From contig NZ_CP108484.1 of assembly GCF_036226505.1 (NCBI RefSeq), positions 3,038,001 to 3,102,000 on the forward strand: DNA of 64,000 nucleotides, in the 5' to 3' direction. The notes beneath the pieces are model-generated. The model was not told where the DNA came from and did no database searches. It saw only the letters and a program-made list of their open reading frames with translations. Positions 52,739 to 62,429 of this stretch are shown here, piece after piece. Within the stretch, counting starts at the first letter, position 1. The number at the start of each line of letters is the position of its first letter. Origin of the DNA: Kitasatospora sp. NBC_01246 (GTDB lineage Bacteria; Actinomycetota; Actinomycetes; Streptomycetales; Streptomycetaceae). A program made the position numbers and the translations under genes.

Positions 52739-53401
52739 ATGCCCAGTCCGATCGCCGCCGCCCTGCTCCCGCTCGCCCTGCTGGCGCCCGCCGCCACCGC
52801 CGCGACCGCTCCCCCCGCCCGGGCCGCCCAGACCGCCCAGGCCGCGCCGGCGTCGCCGCTCTCCGAGGGGTCCGGCGGCGCCGGGACCTCCGGTGAAGCC
52901 GCTGACGCCGACGGCACCGGGGCCCGGGTGGTCTCGGTGGTCGAGGCGGACTTCGACCCGGCGTCCGCCTTCGTCCCGCCGACCGCGATCAGCCACGCCG
53001 CCGACCTGGTGCCGTACGGCTCGCACGTTCGCGTGGTGGTGGACCGCTCGGTGCCGGGGCAGACCCTGCTGACCATGACGGTGTCCGGGCTCGCTCCGGA
53101 CCACGAGTTCCCGGCGCACCTGCACACCGGTTCCTGCGGGGCCGACCCGGCCGCCTCCGGCCCGCACTACCAGCACGTGGTGGACCCGGTGCAGCCGTCC
53201 ACCGACCCCGCCTACGCCAACGACCGCAACGAGCTGCGGCTGACGCTGCGCACCGACGGCCGGGGCGCCGGCTCGGCGGCCGGCTCGGTGGCCTGGCACC
53301 CCCGGCCGGGCGAGGCGCGCTCGCTGGTCCTGCACGCGGGCACCCCGGCCGGACCGCACGCCGCGGGCGACCGGGCCGCCTGCGTCAAGCTGAAGCTCTG
53401 A
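52739..53401 (+). CDS. secreted Cu/Zn superoxide-dismutase-like protein
   Basis: 220 residues. Signal peptide MPSPIAAALLPLALLAPAAT with cleavage near residue 29; a spacer rich in Gly/Ser/Ala; then a SodC-like beta barrel with metal-ligand candidates His127 and His129 (PAHLHTGSCG), His143/His146 (GPHYQHV) and His199 (LVLHAG), and the turn RTDGRGAGSA. Cys133 and Cys215 could form the usual disulfide. The conserved active-site arginine near the C-terminus is not obvious (GPHAAGDRAACV), so activity is uncertain. ATG 52739 with GGAAGG 8 nt upstream. Divergent from acnA. Confidence 0.78.
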   Translation: MPSPIAAALLPLALLAPAATAATAPPARAAQTAQAAPASPLSEGSGGAGTSGEAADADGTGARVVSVVEADFDPASAFVPPTAISHAADLVPYGSHVRVVVDRSVPGQTLLTMTVSGLAPDHEFPAHLHTGSCGADPAASGPHYQHVVDPVQPSTDPAYANDRNELRLTLRTDGRGAGSAAGSVAWHPRPGEARSLVLHAGTPAGPHAAGDRAACVKLKL

Positions 53402-53428
53402 CCGCCGCCAGGGGCCGTCCGGCGATCC

Positions 53429-54430
53429 CTATGACCCGAGGGTGGCGACCAGGACGGCCTTGATGGTGTGCAGGCGGTTCTCCGCCTGGTCGAAGACGAT
53501 GGAGTGGTCCGACTCGAACAGCTCGTCGGTGCACTCCAGCTCGGCCATCCCGGTCAGCTCGTGCAGCTGCCGCGCGACCACCGTGCCCAGGTCGTGGAAG
53601 GCGGGCAGGCAGTGCAGGAACTTCACGGCCGGGTTGCCGGTGGCCCGGACGGTGTCCATCGACACCTGGTAGGGCCTGAGCAGCTCGATCCGCTCGGCCC
53701 AGACCTCCTTGGGCTCGCCCATCGAGACCCAGACGTCGGTGTAGAGGAAGTCGGCGCCGGCCACCCCGGCGGCGACGTCCTCGGTGAGGGTGATCCGGGC
53801 GCCGGTCGACTCGGCGAGCACCTCGGCCGCCTTGCGGACGTCCGCGGCGGGCCAGAGCGCCCGGGGCGCGACGATCCGGACGTCCATGCCGAGCAGCGCG
53901 CCGGTGACCAGCAGCGAGTTGCCCATGTTGGAGCGGGCGTCGCCGAGGTAGGCGAGGGTCACCTCGGGCAGCGGCTTGGCGGTGTGCTCCTGGATGGTCA
54001 GCACGTCGGCGAGCAGCTGGGTGGGGTGCCACTCGTCGGTCAGGCCGTTCCAGACCGGGACGCCCGCGTGGGCGGCCAGCTCCTCGACGACCTCCTGGCC
54101 GTGGCCCCGGTACTCGATGCCGTCGAACATCCGGCCGAGCACCCGCGCGGTGTCCTTGATCGACTCCTTGTGGCCGATCTGCGAGCCGGACGGGTCCAGG
54201 TACGTGGTGGTGGCGCCCTGGTCGTGGGCGGCGACCTCGAAGGCGCAGCGCGTCCGGGTGGAGGTCTTCTCGAAGATCAGCGCGATGTTCTTGCCCCGCA
54301 GTCGGGGCTGCTCGGTGCCCGCGTACTTCGCCGCCTTGAGCTGAGCGGCGAGGTCCACCAGGAAACGGAACTCCTGGGGAGTGAAGTCGAGCTCCTTGAG
54401 GAAGTGCCTGTTCCGGAGGTTGAAGGCCAT
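53429..54430 (-). CDS. argF: ornithine carbamoyltransferase
   Basis: Forms citrulline from ornithine and carbamoyl phosphate. 333 residues with the carbamoyl-phosphate motif STRTR (57-61), the ornithine loop DVWVSMGEP and [11 protein letters not shown] ([20 protein letters not shown]) with GGAG 6 nt upstream; it stands alone, away from other arginine genes. The length and N-terminus suit both anabolic ArgF and catabolic ArcB; ARG-box-like sites upstream favour an ArgR-controlled role. Confidence 0.94.
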   Translation of the reverse strand: MAFNLRNRHFLKELDFTPQEFRFLVDLAAQLKAAKYAGTEQPRLRGKNIALIFEKTSTRTRCAFEVAAHDQGATTTYLDPSGSQIGHKESIKDTARVLGRMFDGIEYRGHGQEVVEELAAHAGVPVWNGLTDEWHPTQLLADVLTIQEHTAKPLPEVTLAYLGDARSNMGNSLLVTGALLGMDVRIVAPRALWPAADVRKAAEVLAESTGARITLTEDVAAGVAGADFLYTDVWVSMGEPKEVWAERIELLRPYQVSMDTVRATGNPAVKFLHCLPAFHDLGTVVARQLHELTGMAELECTDELFESDHSIVFDQAENRLHTIKAVLVATLGS

Positions 54431-54470
54431 GCCGGGCTCCTGGGGTGACGTGGACGAACGGCGAAGCGGC

Positions 54471-54503
54471 AATTGTATACGACGGTTGGAATTTGTATGC
54501 AAA
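54471..54503 (-). promoter_or_regulatory. tandem ARG-box-like sites upstream of argF
   Basis: AATTGTATAC (54471-54480) and ATTTGTATGC (54491-54500) are 20 bp apart in an AT-rich island; read on the minus strand they give TTTGCATACAAATT, similar to streptomycete ARG boxes bound in pairs by ArgR. Confidence 0.5.
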
Positions 54504-54614
54504 GCCTTCGCGGCAGTCCGGCCGGCCGGGCTTCGACACCCCCGGCCGCTCGGGCGAACCGGGCGAACCGGGGCGCGGCCGGGCCCGCCGAGACGGGCGA
54601 CGGTACCGGGCGCC

Positions 54615-54659
54615 GGGCGGGCCGGGCCCCGCGGGGTGCCCGCGGGGCCCGGCCCGCCC
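54615..54659 (-). terminator. pnkp terminator
   Basis: Perfect 20-bp stem (54615-54634 with 54640-54659), 84 nt past the pnkp stop. Confidence 0.75.
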
Positions 54660-54742
54660 CGGTGACGCGGCTCCTGGACGGACCCGCCGACGGGTGGACC
54701 GGGCGCGGCGGGCGGCGCAGGCCGGCCACCGCGGTCCCGCCC

Positions 54743-57409
54743 CTACAGCCGGGGGTCGACCGGCTCGGACTCCAGCGCGAGGACGGCGAACACCGGCTCG
54801 TGCACCCGCCAGAGCGGCTCGCCCGCCGCCAGCCGGTCGAGCGCCTCCAGGCCCAGCGCGTACTCGCGCAGCGCCAGCGAGCGCTTGTGCCCGAGGAAGC
54901 GCTGCCGCAGCTGGTCCAGGTACTCGGTGTAGTCCGGCCCGTAGATGATCCGCAGGTACTCGCGGCCGCGGACCTTGACCCCGGGCTGGACCAGCCCGCC
55001 CGGGCGGCCCTCCCCGGCCCTGCCCCGGGCCGGCGAGACCAGCGGCTTGACCACCATGCCCTCGCCGCCCGCCCCGGTGAGCTCCTCCCACCAGGCGACG
55101 GCCGCGGCGACGGACGCCTCGTCACCGGTGTCCACCAGCAGCCGGGCCGTCCGGTGCAGGACCGGGGCGTCCGGCTCGGCCGCGCGGTCGGCGTCGACCA
55201 GGCCGTCGATCCAGGCGAGGTGCTCGTCGTGCGGGCGCACCGCGAGGTTCGCCCCCTCGGCGGCCAGCACCTGGAACGGCGCCAGCCGGATGCCGGACAG
55301 GCCCTCGGTCGGCCAGCAGTACCGCCGGTACGCCTCGGTGAACGCCCGCGCGTCGGCGGCGCGCTGCCGCTGGCGGGCCGTCAGCGCGGAGAGGTCGAGC
55401 CCGCGGCCGGCCGCCTGGTCCAGCGCGGTGAGCACCTGCGGCAGCGCCGCGCGCGCCGCCGCGCCGACCGCCGCGTACTGGCGGCGCAGCAGCTCGGTGG
55501 CCTTGAGGGACCACGGCATCAGCTCGGTGTCCAGCAGCAGCCAGCCGGTGCCCAGCCGGTCGAAGAGCCCGGAGCTCTCGGCCGCGGCCCGCAGCCGGCC
55601 CAGGACGGCGGCGGTCAGGCCGTCGTCGCCGAGGAACGCCCTGCCGGTCCGGGTCCAGATCGCCCCCGGACCGGCCAGCCCGAACCGCTTCTCCAGCGCC
55701 GTGTCGTCCCGGGCCACCAGCACGACCGCGCGGGAGCCCATGTGCTTCTCCTCGCAGATCACCTGCCGGACGCCGTCCTCGCGGTAGGCGAGGAAGGCCT
55801 CCTCCGGGTGTTCGAGGTAGCCGGGGCGGCGCGAGGTCGCGCTCGGGGCCATGGTCGGCGGCAGGTAGGCGAGCAGCCGGGGGTCGATCGCGAAGCGGCT
55901 CATCACCTCCAGCGCGGCCGCCGCGTTCTCCTCCCGGACGGCGATCCGGCCGTGCAGCGCGGTCTCGACCACCCGGCGGCCGGCCACGTCCGCGAGGTCC
56001 AGCGGACGGCCCTCGCGCGAGCCGGGCGCGTCCGTGATCATCGGCCGGACCGGCGCGTACCACTCCTGCTCCGCCTCGACGCTCACCAGCTCGCGCTCCG
56101 GGTAGCGCAGCGCGGTCAGGCTGCCGCCGAAGACGCAGCCGGTGTCCAGGCAGATGGTGTTGTTGAGGAAGCTCGCCACCGGCACCGGCGTGTGGCCGTA
56201 GACCACCAGGGCCCTGCCCCGGTACTCCTCCGCCCACGGGTAGCGCACCGGCAGGCCGTACTCGTCGGTCTCGCCGGTGGTGTCCCCGTAGAGCGCGTGC
56301 GAGCGCACCCGGCCGGAGGCCCGGCCGTGGTACTTCTCCGGCAGGCCGGCGTGGCAGACCACCAGGGCGCCGCCGTCCAGCAGGTAGTGGCTGACCAGGC
56401 CGCGCATGAACGCCCGGACCTCGGCGCGGAACTCCTCCGACTCCCCCGCCAGCTGGTCCAGCGACTCCTGGAGGCCGTGCGAGACGGTGACCTTCTTGCC
56501 GTCCATGGCCCGGCCGAGCTTGTTCTCGTGATTGCCCGGGACGCAGACCGCGTGCCCGGCCGCGACCATGCCCATCACCAGGCGCAGCACGCCCGGCGTG
56601 TCCGGGCCGCGGTCGACGAGGTCGCCGACGAAGACGGCGGTGCGGCCCTCGGGGTGGACGGCGTCCACCGCGCGGCCGGCGTCGTCCCGTGCGAGGGCGT
56701 AGCCGAGGCGGATGAGCAGCGTCTCCAGCTCGGAGCGGCAGCCGTGGATGTCCCCGACGATGTCGAACGGACCGGTGAGGTGGCGCAGGTCGTTGAAGCG
56801 CTTCTCGGGCACGATCTCGGCGGCCTCGACCTCGGCCTCGCCGCGCAGGACGTGCACCTTGCGGAAGCCCTCGCGCTCCAGGCCCCGCACCGAACGGCGC
56901 AGTTCGCGGTGCTGGCGCGGGACCACGTGCGCGGGCAGCTGGCGGTCCGGGCGGGAGCGGTTGCGCTCGGCGCAGACGCCCGGGGGGACGTCCAGCACGA
57001 TCGCGATCGGCAGCACGTCGTGGTCGCGGGCGATCCGGATCAGCTGCTTGCGGGCCTCCGACTGGACGTTGGTGGCGTCGACGACGGTCAGCCGGCCGGC
57101 CGCGAGGCGCTTGCCGACGATGTAGTGCAGCACGTCGAAGGCCTCGGCGGAGGCGGACTGGTCGTTCTCGTCGTCGGCCACCAGGCCGCGGCAGAAGTCG
57201 GAGGAGATCACCTGGGTGGGCAGGAAGTGCTTGCGGGCGAAGCTGGACTTGCCCGCGCCGCTGGTGCCGATCAGGACGACGAGGGAGACGTCGGTGACCG
57301 GGAGGCGGCGCGCCCCGGGGGTGCGGGTGCCGGGGGTGCCGGGGGTCTCCGCGGTGGTGGGCGTGGGCCCGGTGGGGCTCGGGGACTGTGCGTCGTCGTC
57401 GGTCGTCAT
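54743..57409 (-). CDS. pnkp: polynucleotide kinase-phosphatase-ligase (bacterial Pnkp RNA repair)
   Basis: Heals and seals RNA cut by ribotoxins. 888 residues in the standard three-domain order: 5'-OH kinase with P-loop GTSGAGKSS (48-56); binuclear metallophosphoesterase with VGDIHGC (~218), GDLVDRGPD (~263) and VPGNHENK; and a ligase/adenylyltransferase domain with the nucleotidyl lysine in [10 protein letters not shown] (~556) and GEGMVVKP. All key residues seen are intact. The ligase is active only with Hen1, whose gene immediately precedes and overlaps it by ATGA. The first ~35 residues are a Thr/Pro-rich spacer. Confidence 0.95.
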   Translation of the reverse strand: MTTDDDAQSPSPTGPTPTTAETPGTPGTRTPGARRLPVTDVSLVVLIGTSGAGKSSFARKHFLPTQVISSDFCRGLVADDENDQSASAEAFDVLHYIVGKRLAAGRLTVVDATNVQSEARKQLIRIARDHDVLPIAIVLDVPPGVCAERNRSRPDRQLPAHVVPRQHRELRRSVRGLEREGFRKVHVLRGEAEVEAAEIVPEKRFNDLRHLTGPFDIVGDIHGCRSELETLLIRLGYALARDDAGRAVDAVHPEGRTAVFVGDLVDRGPDTPGVLRLVMGMVAAGHAVCVPGNHENKLGRAMDGKKVTVSHGLQESLDQLAGESEEFRAEVRAFMRGLVSHYLLDGGALVVCHAGLPEKYHGRASGRVRSHALYGDTTGETDEYGLPVRYPWAEEYRGRALVVYGHTPVPVASFLNNTICLDTGCVFGGSLTALRYPERELVSVEAEQEWYAPVRPMITDAPGSREGRPLDLADVAGRRVVETALHGRIAVREENAAAALEVMSRFAIDPRLLAYLPPTMAPSATSRRPGYLEHPEEAFLAYREDGVRQVICEEKHMGSRAVVLVARDDTALEKRFGLAGPGAIWTRTGRAFLGDDGLTAAVLGRLRAAAESSGLFDRLGTGWLLLDTELMPWSLKATELLRRQYAAVGAAARAALPQVLTALDQAAGRGLDLSALTARQRQRAADARAFTEAYRRYCWPTEGLSGIRLAPFQVLAAEGANLAVRPHDEHLAWIDGLVDADRAAEPDAPVLHRTARLLVDTGDEASVAAAVAWWEELTGAGGEGMVVKPLVSPARGRAGEGRPGGLVQPGVKVRGREYLRIIYGPDYTEYLDQLRQRFLGHKRSLALREYALGLEALDRLAAGEPLWRVHEPVFAVLALESEPVDPRL

Positions 57410-59064
57410 CGGGGCTCGCCCCCTTCGGGCGTCGTGCGGGCGGGTGCGGTGGTGCCGGCGGCGACGGTGCCGCCACCGGCGGCCTCCGGGTCGGTGGAGA
57501 CGGTGGAGCCGGCCGTGGGGACCGTGGGCTCGGCCGGGGTGCCGACGCGGAACAGCGCGAGCTGGGTCGGCGGCCCCACCTCGGGGTCCTCCGGCCCGAC
57601 CGGGCGGATCACGACGGTGTAGCCGTACGTCCGCGCCACCCGCTCGGCCCAGGCACGGAACTGCGCGCGGTCCCACTCGAAGCGGTGGTCGGCGTGCCGG
57701 ACGTGGCCGGCCGGCAGACTCTCCCAGCGGACGTTGTACTCGGCGTTCGGCGTGGTGACGACGACCGCCGACGGGCGGGCCGCCCCGAGCACCGCGTACT
57801 CCAGGGCGGGCAGCCGGGGCACGTCCAGGTGCTCGATCACCTCGCAGAGCACGGCCGCGTCGAAGCCCTTCAGCCGCGCGTCCGTGTACGTCAGCGCGCC
57901 TTGGACCAGCTTGACCCGGGCCGCCTGACGCTCCGGCATCCGCTCCAGCCGCAGCTTGCGGGCCGCTGCTGCCAGCGCCCGGGCGGACACGTCGACCCCG
58001 AGCACCTCGGTGATCCGGGCGTCCTTGAGCAGGGCGCCGATCAGCTCGCCCTGCCCGCAGCCGAGGTCGGCCACCCGGGCCGCCCCGACCTCGCGCAGGG
58101 CGGCCAGGATCGCCGTCCGGCGCTGCTCGGCGAGCGGGGGCTGCTTCGGCGCGGCCCCCGGCGCCGTCTCCTCGGTGGGACCGGCGGGCTCGGCCGGCTC
58201 GGCGCCTGCGGGGTGCGCGGCGCCGGGCTCGGAGCCGTCGGTGTCGTCCACCGCGTTGTCGATCTCCTCGACCTCGCGGTCGTCGGCCTCGGCGAGCCGG
58301 GCCAGCTCCAGGCGTTCCATCGCGGTCCGGGTGAGCGACCAGCGCCGGGAGAGGTACCGACGGGCGATCAGGGCCCGCTCCGGGTGGTCGGCCAGCCAGC
58401 CCTCGCCGGCGGCGAGCAGCTTGTCGACCTCGTCCGGGGCGACCCAGTAGTGCTTGGCACCGTCGAGCACCGGCAGCAGGACGTAGAGCTGCTGGAGCGC
58501 GTCCGCGAGGCGGACGGCCGCGCAGGACAGCTCGACCCGCACGTAGCGCGACTCGCCCCACTCGGGGAACTCCTCGTCCAGCGGGATCGCCACCGCCTCG
58601 ACCTGCCAGCCCAGCGGCTCGAAGAGCCGGGCCACCATGGCCGGGCCGCCGCCCTCGCCCGAACCGTTGGCGGGCACGGCGGGCAGCGCGATCCGCAGCG
58701 GGCGGGGACGCTCGGCCAGCCCGGGGCGGGCCTCGCAGACACCCTTCATCGCCGAACGGAACACCGTCCGCAGGGCCACCGCGAGCAGCGAGGACACGGC
58801 GTAGGGGCGGTCGTTGACGTACTGCGCGAGCGCGAAGTCCGGCGAGCCGCCCCGCCCCTTGCCCCGGCCGCGGCGGACCAGTGCGATCGGGTCGATGTCG
58901 AGCAGCAGCGCGGCCGTGCAGAGCTCGTCGCCCGCCTCCGGGTAGAAGACGTGGGCCTCGCCGTGCGACGTCCCGAACCGCTGGACCTTGCCGGGGTGTT
59001 TGTGCAGCAGGAAGCCGAGGTCGGTGGCCGGGCTCTCGGCAGTACCGGTGGTGGAGATCGACAT
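57406..59064 (-). CDS. hen1: 3'-terminal RNA ribose 2'-O-methyltransferase Hen1
   Basis: Marks the 3' end of broken RNA before ligation so that the repaired site resists re-cleavage. 552 residues: the N-terminal half (start [41 protein letters not shown]) is the domain that activates the Pnkp ligase; a Pro/Glu spacer follows (~270-305); the methyltransferase has the SAM motif [11 protein letters not shown] (~335), EVIEHL (~408) and HADHRFEW (~457), which provide the metal-binding Glu and His residues. The ~45-residue Thr/Pro tail is unusual. ATG 59064; weak ribosome binding site. Divergent from dapD. Confidence 0.94.
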   Translation of the reverse strand: MSISTTGTAESPATDLGFLLHKHPGKVQRFGTSHGEAHVFYPEAGDELCTAALLLDIDPIALVRRGRGKGRGGSPDFALAQYVNDRPYAVSSLLAVALRTVFRSAMKGVCEARPGLAERPRPLRIALPAVPANGSGEGGGPAMVARLFEPLGWQVEAVAIPLDEEFPEWGESRYVRVELSCAAVRLADALQQLYVLLPVLDGAKHYWVAPDEVDKLLAAGEGWLADHPERALIARRYLSRRWSLTRTAMERLELARLAEADDREVEEIDNAVDDTDGSEPGAAHPAGAEPAEPAGPTEETAPGAAPKQPPLAEQRRTAILAALREVGAARVADLGCGQGELIGALLKDARITEVLGVDVSARALAAAARKLRLERMPERQAARVKLVQGALTYTDARLKGFDAAVLCEVIEHLDVPRLPALEYAVLGAARPSAVVVTTPNAEYNVRWESLPAGHVRHADHRFEWDRAQFRAWAERVARTYGYTVVIRPVGPEDPEVGPPTQLALFRVGTPAEPTVPTAGSTVSTDPEAAGGGTVAAGTTAPARTTPEGGEPR

Positions 59065-59315
59065 GAACACCGGCCCGAGTATTGCCCAGCTCCTGCCCGC
59101 CGAGCACCGGGTTTTGCGCGCCGGGCACCGGGTTCCGCGCGCCCGGGCGTGGCGTGGTCTCCCGGGGAGGCCCCGCGACAGCCCGCCGGGGACCTCGCGC
59201 ACGGCGCGTCCGGGGCCTTCCGCGACGGCTCCGGACCCGGTCGCGCCGCGGCCCGGAGCGGCCTGCGGCCCCGTCCGCACGGTGAGCGTGTTCGGCACCG
59301 ACGGCCCGCATTCGT

Positions 59316-59328
59316 TAACGTGCACGAT
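59316..59328 (+). promoter_or_regulatory. putative leaderless promoter of dapD
   Basis: -10-like TAACGT (59316-59321), seven nucleotides, then the GTG start; no Shine-Dalgarno. Confidence 0.4.
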
Positions 59329-60318
59329 GTGACTGCTGAATCCACCTCCCTCGCAAGCGGCGCCGTCGCCGCCGGTCTGGCCACCATCGCCGCCGACGGC
59401 ACCGTCCTCGACACCTGGTACCCCGCCCCCGCCCTGGCCGCCGAGCCCGGCCCGGCCGGCACCGTCCGCCTGACCGCCGAGCAGGCCGAGACCGAGCTGG
59501 GCGCCGGCGCCGCCGAGGCGCTGCGCGCCGACGCGCGCCGCGGCGTCGAGGTGGTCGCCATGCGCACCACGATCGCCTCGCTCGACGAGAAGCCGATCGA
59601 CGCGCACGACGCCTACCTGCGCCTGCACCTGCTGAGCCACCGTCTGGTGAAGCCGCACGGCCAGAGCCTGGACGGCCTGTTCGGGCTGCTCGCCAACGTG
59701 GCCTGGACCAGCATCGGCCCGGTGCAGGTGGACAAGGTCGAGCAGGCCCGGCTGGCGGTCCGCGCCCAGGGCGGCCAGCTCGCCGTGTACGGGATCGACA
59801 AGTTCCCGCGGATGACCGACTACGTCGCCCCCTCCGGGGTGCGGATCGCGCACGCGGACCGTGTCCGGCTCGGCGCGCACCTGGCCGCCGGCACCACCGT
59901 GATGCACGAGGGCTTCGTCAACTTCAACGCCGGCACCCTGGGCACCTCCATGGTCGAGGGCCGGATCAGCGCGGGCGTCGTGGTCGGCGACCACAGCGAC
60001 ATCGGCGGCGGCTCCTCGATCATGGGCACCCTGTCGGGCGGCGGCAAGCAGGTCGTCTCGGTCGGCGAGCGCTGCCTGCTCGGCGCCAACGCCGGTATCG
60101 GCATCTCGCTGGGCAACGACTGCGTGGTCGAGGCCGGTCTGTACGTCACCGCCGGCACCCGGGTGACCACCCCGGACGGCAAGGTGGCGAAGGCGGTGGA
60201 GCTGTCCGGCCAGGACAACCTCCTCTTCCGTCGCAACTCGCAGACCGGTGCGGTCGAGGTCATCGCCCGCGCCGGCTCCTGGGGCGGTCTGAACGCCGAG
60301 CTGCACGCGCACAACTGA
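59329..60318 (+). CDS. dapD: 2,3,4,5-tetrahydropyridine-2,6-dicarboxylate N-succinyltransferase
   Basis: Step of lysine/meso-diaminopimelate synthesis, feeding cell-wall peptide. 329 residues of the actinobacterial DapD type: an N-terminal domain ([18 protein letters not shown]), then a left-handed hexapeptide-repeat helix ([25 protein letters not shown], in part; [33 protein letters not shown]). GTG 59329 ([17 protein letters not shown]) matches homologues and fits the leaderless promoter; GTG 59320 is an alternative. Confidence 0.95.
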   Translation: MTAESTSLASGAVAAGLATIAADGTVLDTWYPAPALAAEPGPAGTVRLTAEQAETELGAGAAEALRADARRGVEVVAMRTTIASLDEKPIDAHDAYLRLHLLSHRLVKPHGQSLDGLFGLLANVAWTSIGPVQVDKVEQARLAVRAQGGQLAVYGIDKFPRMTDYVAPSGVRIAHADRVRLGAHLAAGTTVMHEGFVNFNAGTLGTSMVEGRISAGVVVGDHSDIGGGSSIMGTLSGGGKQVVSVGERCLLGANAGIGISLGNDCVVEAGLYVTAGTRVTTPDGKVAKAVELSGQDNLLFRRNSQTGAVEVIARAGSWGGLNAELHAHN

Positions 60319-60339
60319 TCGCCTCCTTCGAGGTCTCGG

Positions 60340-60369
60340 GCCCCGGCGCCGCTTCTGCGGCGCCGGGGC
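60340..60369 (+). terminator. dapD terminator
   Basis: Perfect 13-bp stem GCCCCGGCGCCGC / GCGGCGCCGGGGC, loop TTCT, 22 nt past dapD, followed by TTCGG. Confidence 0.8.
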
Positions 60370-60824
60370 TTCGGCTTTCCGGGGCGGTTGCCCGGGGTGG
60401 CGTCTGCCCGTCTTCGGGGGCCCACCCCCACCCCTCCCACCGCTCCCCTCCCGAGGCACTCGTCGTCCGGGCCGGTGACAGCCCGGACGACGAGCCGGAC
60501 GGTCGCCGGGTCCAGGCACGGGCACGGCCGTGCCGACACCGGCCGCACTGGCCCCACTCGGCCCAGCCGCCTGCCCGCCTGCCCGCCTGCCCGGTGCCTA
60601 GCCGAGGCGGCTCACCGGCGGCAACCCGGGCTCACCCGGGAGGCTTACCATCGACGGGAGTTGGACCGCATCGGGTGGTGCCCGGTGACCCGGCCGCGCG
60701 GAGATTCGTTGGTTGCTGCGGCGGGGCGTCGGAACCGTCGGCGAGGCGGCGGGCCACCCCGCGCCACCGGCCGGCCCGCCGCCGCCCGCCTGACGCCGCA
60801 CCACCGATCCGAAGAGGTCCCCTC
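60370..60824. other. gene-poor region between dapD and the small gene at 60825
   Basis: No convincing gene. It contains three tandem cctgcccg copies (60570-60593) and a plus-strand open frame with unordered composition leading into the next gene. No clear promoter seen. Confidence 0.35.
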
Positions 60825-61073
60825 ATGTCCGAACCCTGGTCCGAGGCACCTGCCGCGCCACAGTCCCCGAGCGACCCGTCCGGGTCGGCCGCCGCACGGC
60901 CGACCGGCGCCGCCACCCCGAAGAGCCTGCTGGAGCAGATGCAGGAGCTGCTCGCCTCGGTCACCGCGGACCTCGCCGACCTGCAGTCGTCGGGCGCCCG
61001 GCGCACCTCCCCGAGCGGCTACCCCACCGGCACGGACACCTCCGGCGCACCGGCCGGGCCCGGCACGCGGTAG
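60825..61073 (+). CDS. small hypothetical protein
   Basis: 82 residues. Low-complexity Pro/Ser/Ala-rich ends surround one likely amphipathic helix TPKSLLEQMQELLASVTADLADLQSSG (in part), suggesting a small oligomerising or peptide-binding protein. ATG with AGAGG 8 nt upstream; a GTG start upstream in frame would add unordered sequence. Its last 55 bp overlap the convergent gene. Not recognised. Confidence 0.55.
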   Translation: MSEPWSEAPAAPQSPSDPSGSAAARPTGAATPKSLLEQMQELLASVTADLADLQSSGARRTSPSGYPTGTDTSGAPAGPGTR

Positions 61074-61690
61074 TCCGGCCGCGGAGCCTCCTGTCCCGGC
61101 TCGCCGTCACCCGGCGGGCCGAGCCGGAGCACCAGTAACGGCGACCCCTGTCCGGCCGCCGGGACCGGGACCGGCGGTGGATCGACCTCGTCGCCCGTCG
61201 TCTCCCGATCGCCCTCGGCCCGTCGGACGGCCTCCCGCAGCCGGCCCACCACCTCCTTGCAGTCGGCTCCGGCGTCGACCCCGTCGATGCACGTCCAGTA
61301 GAGGCTCTCGGTGTCGGCCCCGCAGGCCAGCACCACCAGCGTCTCGCCGACCTCCTGGAGCAGCCCGAGCAGCCCCTCCAGGGCCGGGCCGATCTCACCG
61401 AGCCCGGTCAGCCGCCCGGCGCGGCCGCCGATGCCCAGGCCCAGCAGGGCGGACGAGTCGCCCGCGGACTGGTCCAGGCAGCCGGCCGCGTGCGCACCCG
61501 CCTCGGCCAGCTGCTGGCCGAGGCCCGCCAGCCCGAGGTCGTCCGGTCCGGGATCCTCCAGCTCCGCCAGCCGGGCACCCACCGCCTCGGTGAGCAGCGC
61601 GGCCTGCCGCGCCTCCAGCAGCACGTCGGACACGTTCCTGGCCTCCGCCAGGGCGTGCCGGGCCGTCTTGATCAGTCGCAGCGCCTCCAT
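61019..61690 (-). CDS. hypothetical protein, possibly DUF6099
   Basis: 223 residues, cytosolic and mainly helical: MEALRLIKTARHALAEARNVSDVLLEARQAALLTEAV (in part) opens the protein; a central Leu-rich helical part ends with ETLVVLACGADTESLYWTCIDGVDAG. The tail is Pro/Gly-rich. It resembles what I recall as DUF6099 of streptomycetes, not searched. ATG 61690 with AAGGGG upstream. Confidence 0.6.
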   Translation of the reverse strand: MEALRLIKTARHALAEARNVSDVLLEARQAALLTEAVGARLAELEDPGPDDLGLAGLGQQLAEAGAHAAGCLDQSAGDSSALLGLGIGGRAGRLTGLGEIGPALEGLLGLLQEVGETLVVLACGADTESLYWTCIDGVDAGADCKEVVGRLREAVRRAEGDRETTGDEVDPPPVPVPAAGQGSPLLVLRLGPPGDGEPGQEAPRPDYRVPGPAGAPEVSVPVG

Positions 61691-61827
61691 CGGCCGCCAC
61701 CCCTTCCACCCGTTCTCGCCGTGCCCGCCCGGTCGTACGGCCCGTAGGACCCGTACGACCGGTGGACACCTGGTCACGGCGAAAGCGTGCGCCGGCGAAG
61801 GGACCGGCGCAGCCACCTGCCCGGAAC

Positions 61828-61854
61828 CTGTGGACAACCCCGGGGCTGTGGACA
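61828..61854. promoter_or_regulatory. two DnaA-box sequences
   Basis: TGTGGACAA at 61828-61836 and 61846-61854 (TTGTCCACA on the other strand), exact matches to the Streptomyces DnaA box, 18 bp apart, with a partial TTGTCC at 61858. They sit in the 358-bp gene-free stretch 61691-62048. Confidence 0.5.
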
Positions 61855-62048
61855 ACTCTTGTCCCTCCCAGGGGTTGTTCGCCCACGCCCGGTTGACGCC
61901 GACCGCAGCACGAGGCGCGGCCGGGGCCCGGCCGACGGTTCCCGCCCACAGCCGGAACCCGACGGTCCCGCCCACGACCCGCCCACGAGCCGGCCACGGC
62001 CCGGCCACGGCCCGGCCCCGTCGGTCCGCCCCCGGCCCGGACCGCCCC

Positions 62049-62429
62049 TCAGTGCGCGGACCCCGCCCCCGGTCCCGGCCCGGCCCCCGGCGCCGGGAAG
62101 CGCAGCTCATTGCGCTCGATCTTGGCCGCCAGGGCGGTCAGCGGGTCCACGCCCACCACCGTGCAGAACTGCAGCAGGTACGCGAGGACGTCGGCGACCT
62201 CGTCCCGCACCCGGTGCGCCGCGTCCGGCTCGGACATCACCGAGGCGGCCTGCTCGGGGGTGAGCCACTGGAAGATCTCCAGCAGCTCGCCGGCCTCCAC
62301 GGTCAGCGCCGCGGCCAGGTTCTTCGGCGTGTGGAAGGGCTCCCAGCTGCGCGCCGCGGCGAACTCCGTCAGCCGCTGTCGCAGGCCCTCCAGGGTGGGG
62401 CCGGCGGGTTCCGTCTCTCGATCGCTCAC
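62049..62429 (-). CDS. MazG-like nucleotide pyrophosphohydrolase
   Basis: 126 residues of the all-alpha NTP-PPase superfamily: EAGELLEIFQWLT holds the ExxE metal ligands and DEVADVLAYLLQF the ExxD pair. Single-domain members are dCTP- or house-cleaning pyrophosphatases. GTG start overlaps the upstream ATPase stop as GTGA, so translation is probably coupled. The end is Pro/Gly-rich. Confidence 0.85.
   Translation of the reverse strand: MSDRETEPAGPTLEGLRQRLTEFAAARSWEPFHTPKNLAAALTVEAGELLEIFQWLTPEQAASVMSEPDAAHRVRDEVADVLAYLLQFCTVVGVDPLTALAAKIERNELRFPAPGAGPGPGAGSAH

Noticed and set aside
54473..57622. Very long plus-strand open frame opposite pnkp
   Set aside because: Shadow frame without recognisable domains.
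57388..59328. Plus-strand open frame running into dapD opposite hen1
   Set aside because: Shadow of hen1; DapD homology begins only at 59329.
59065..60525. Upstream extension of hen1 across dapD
   Set aside because: An open minus-strand frame continues, but Hen1 homology starts at 59064 and the opposite strand encodes DapD.
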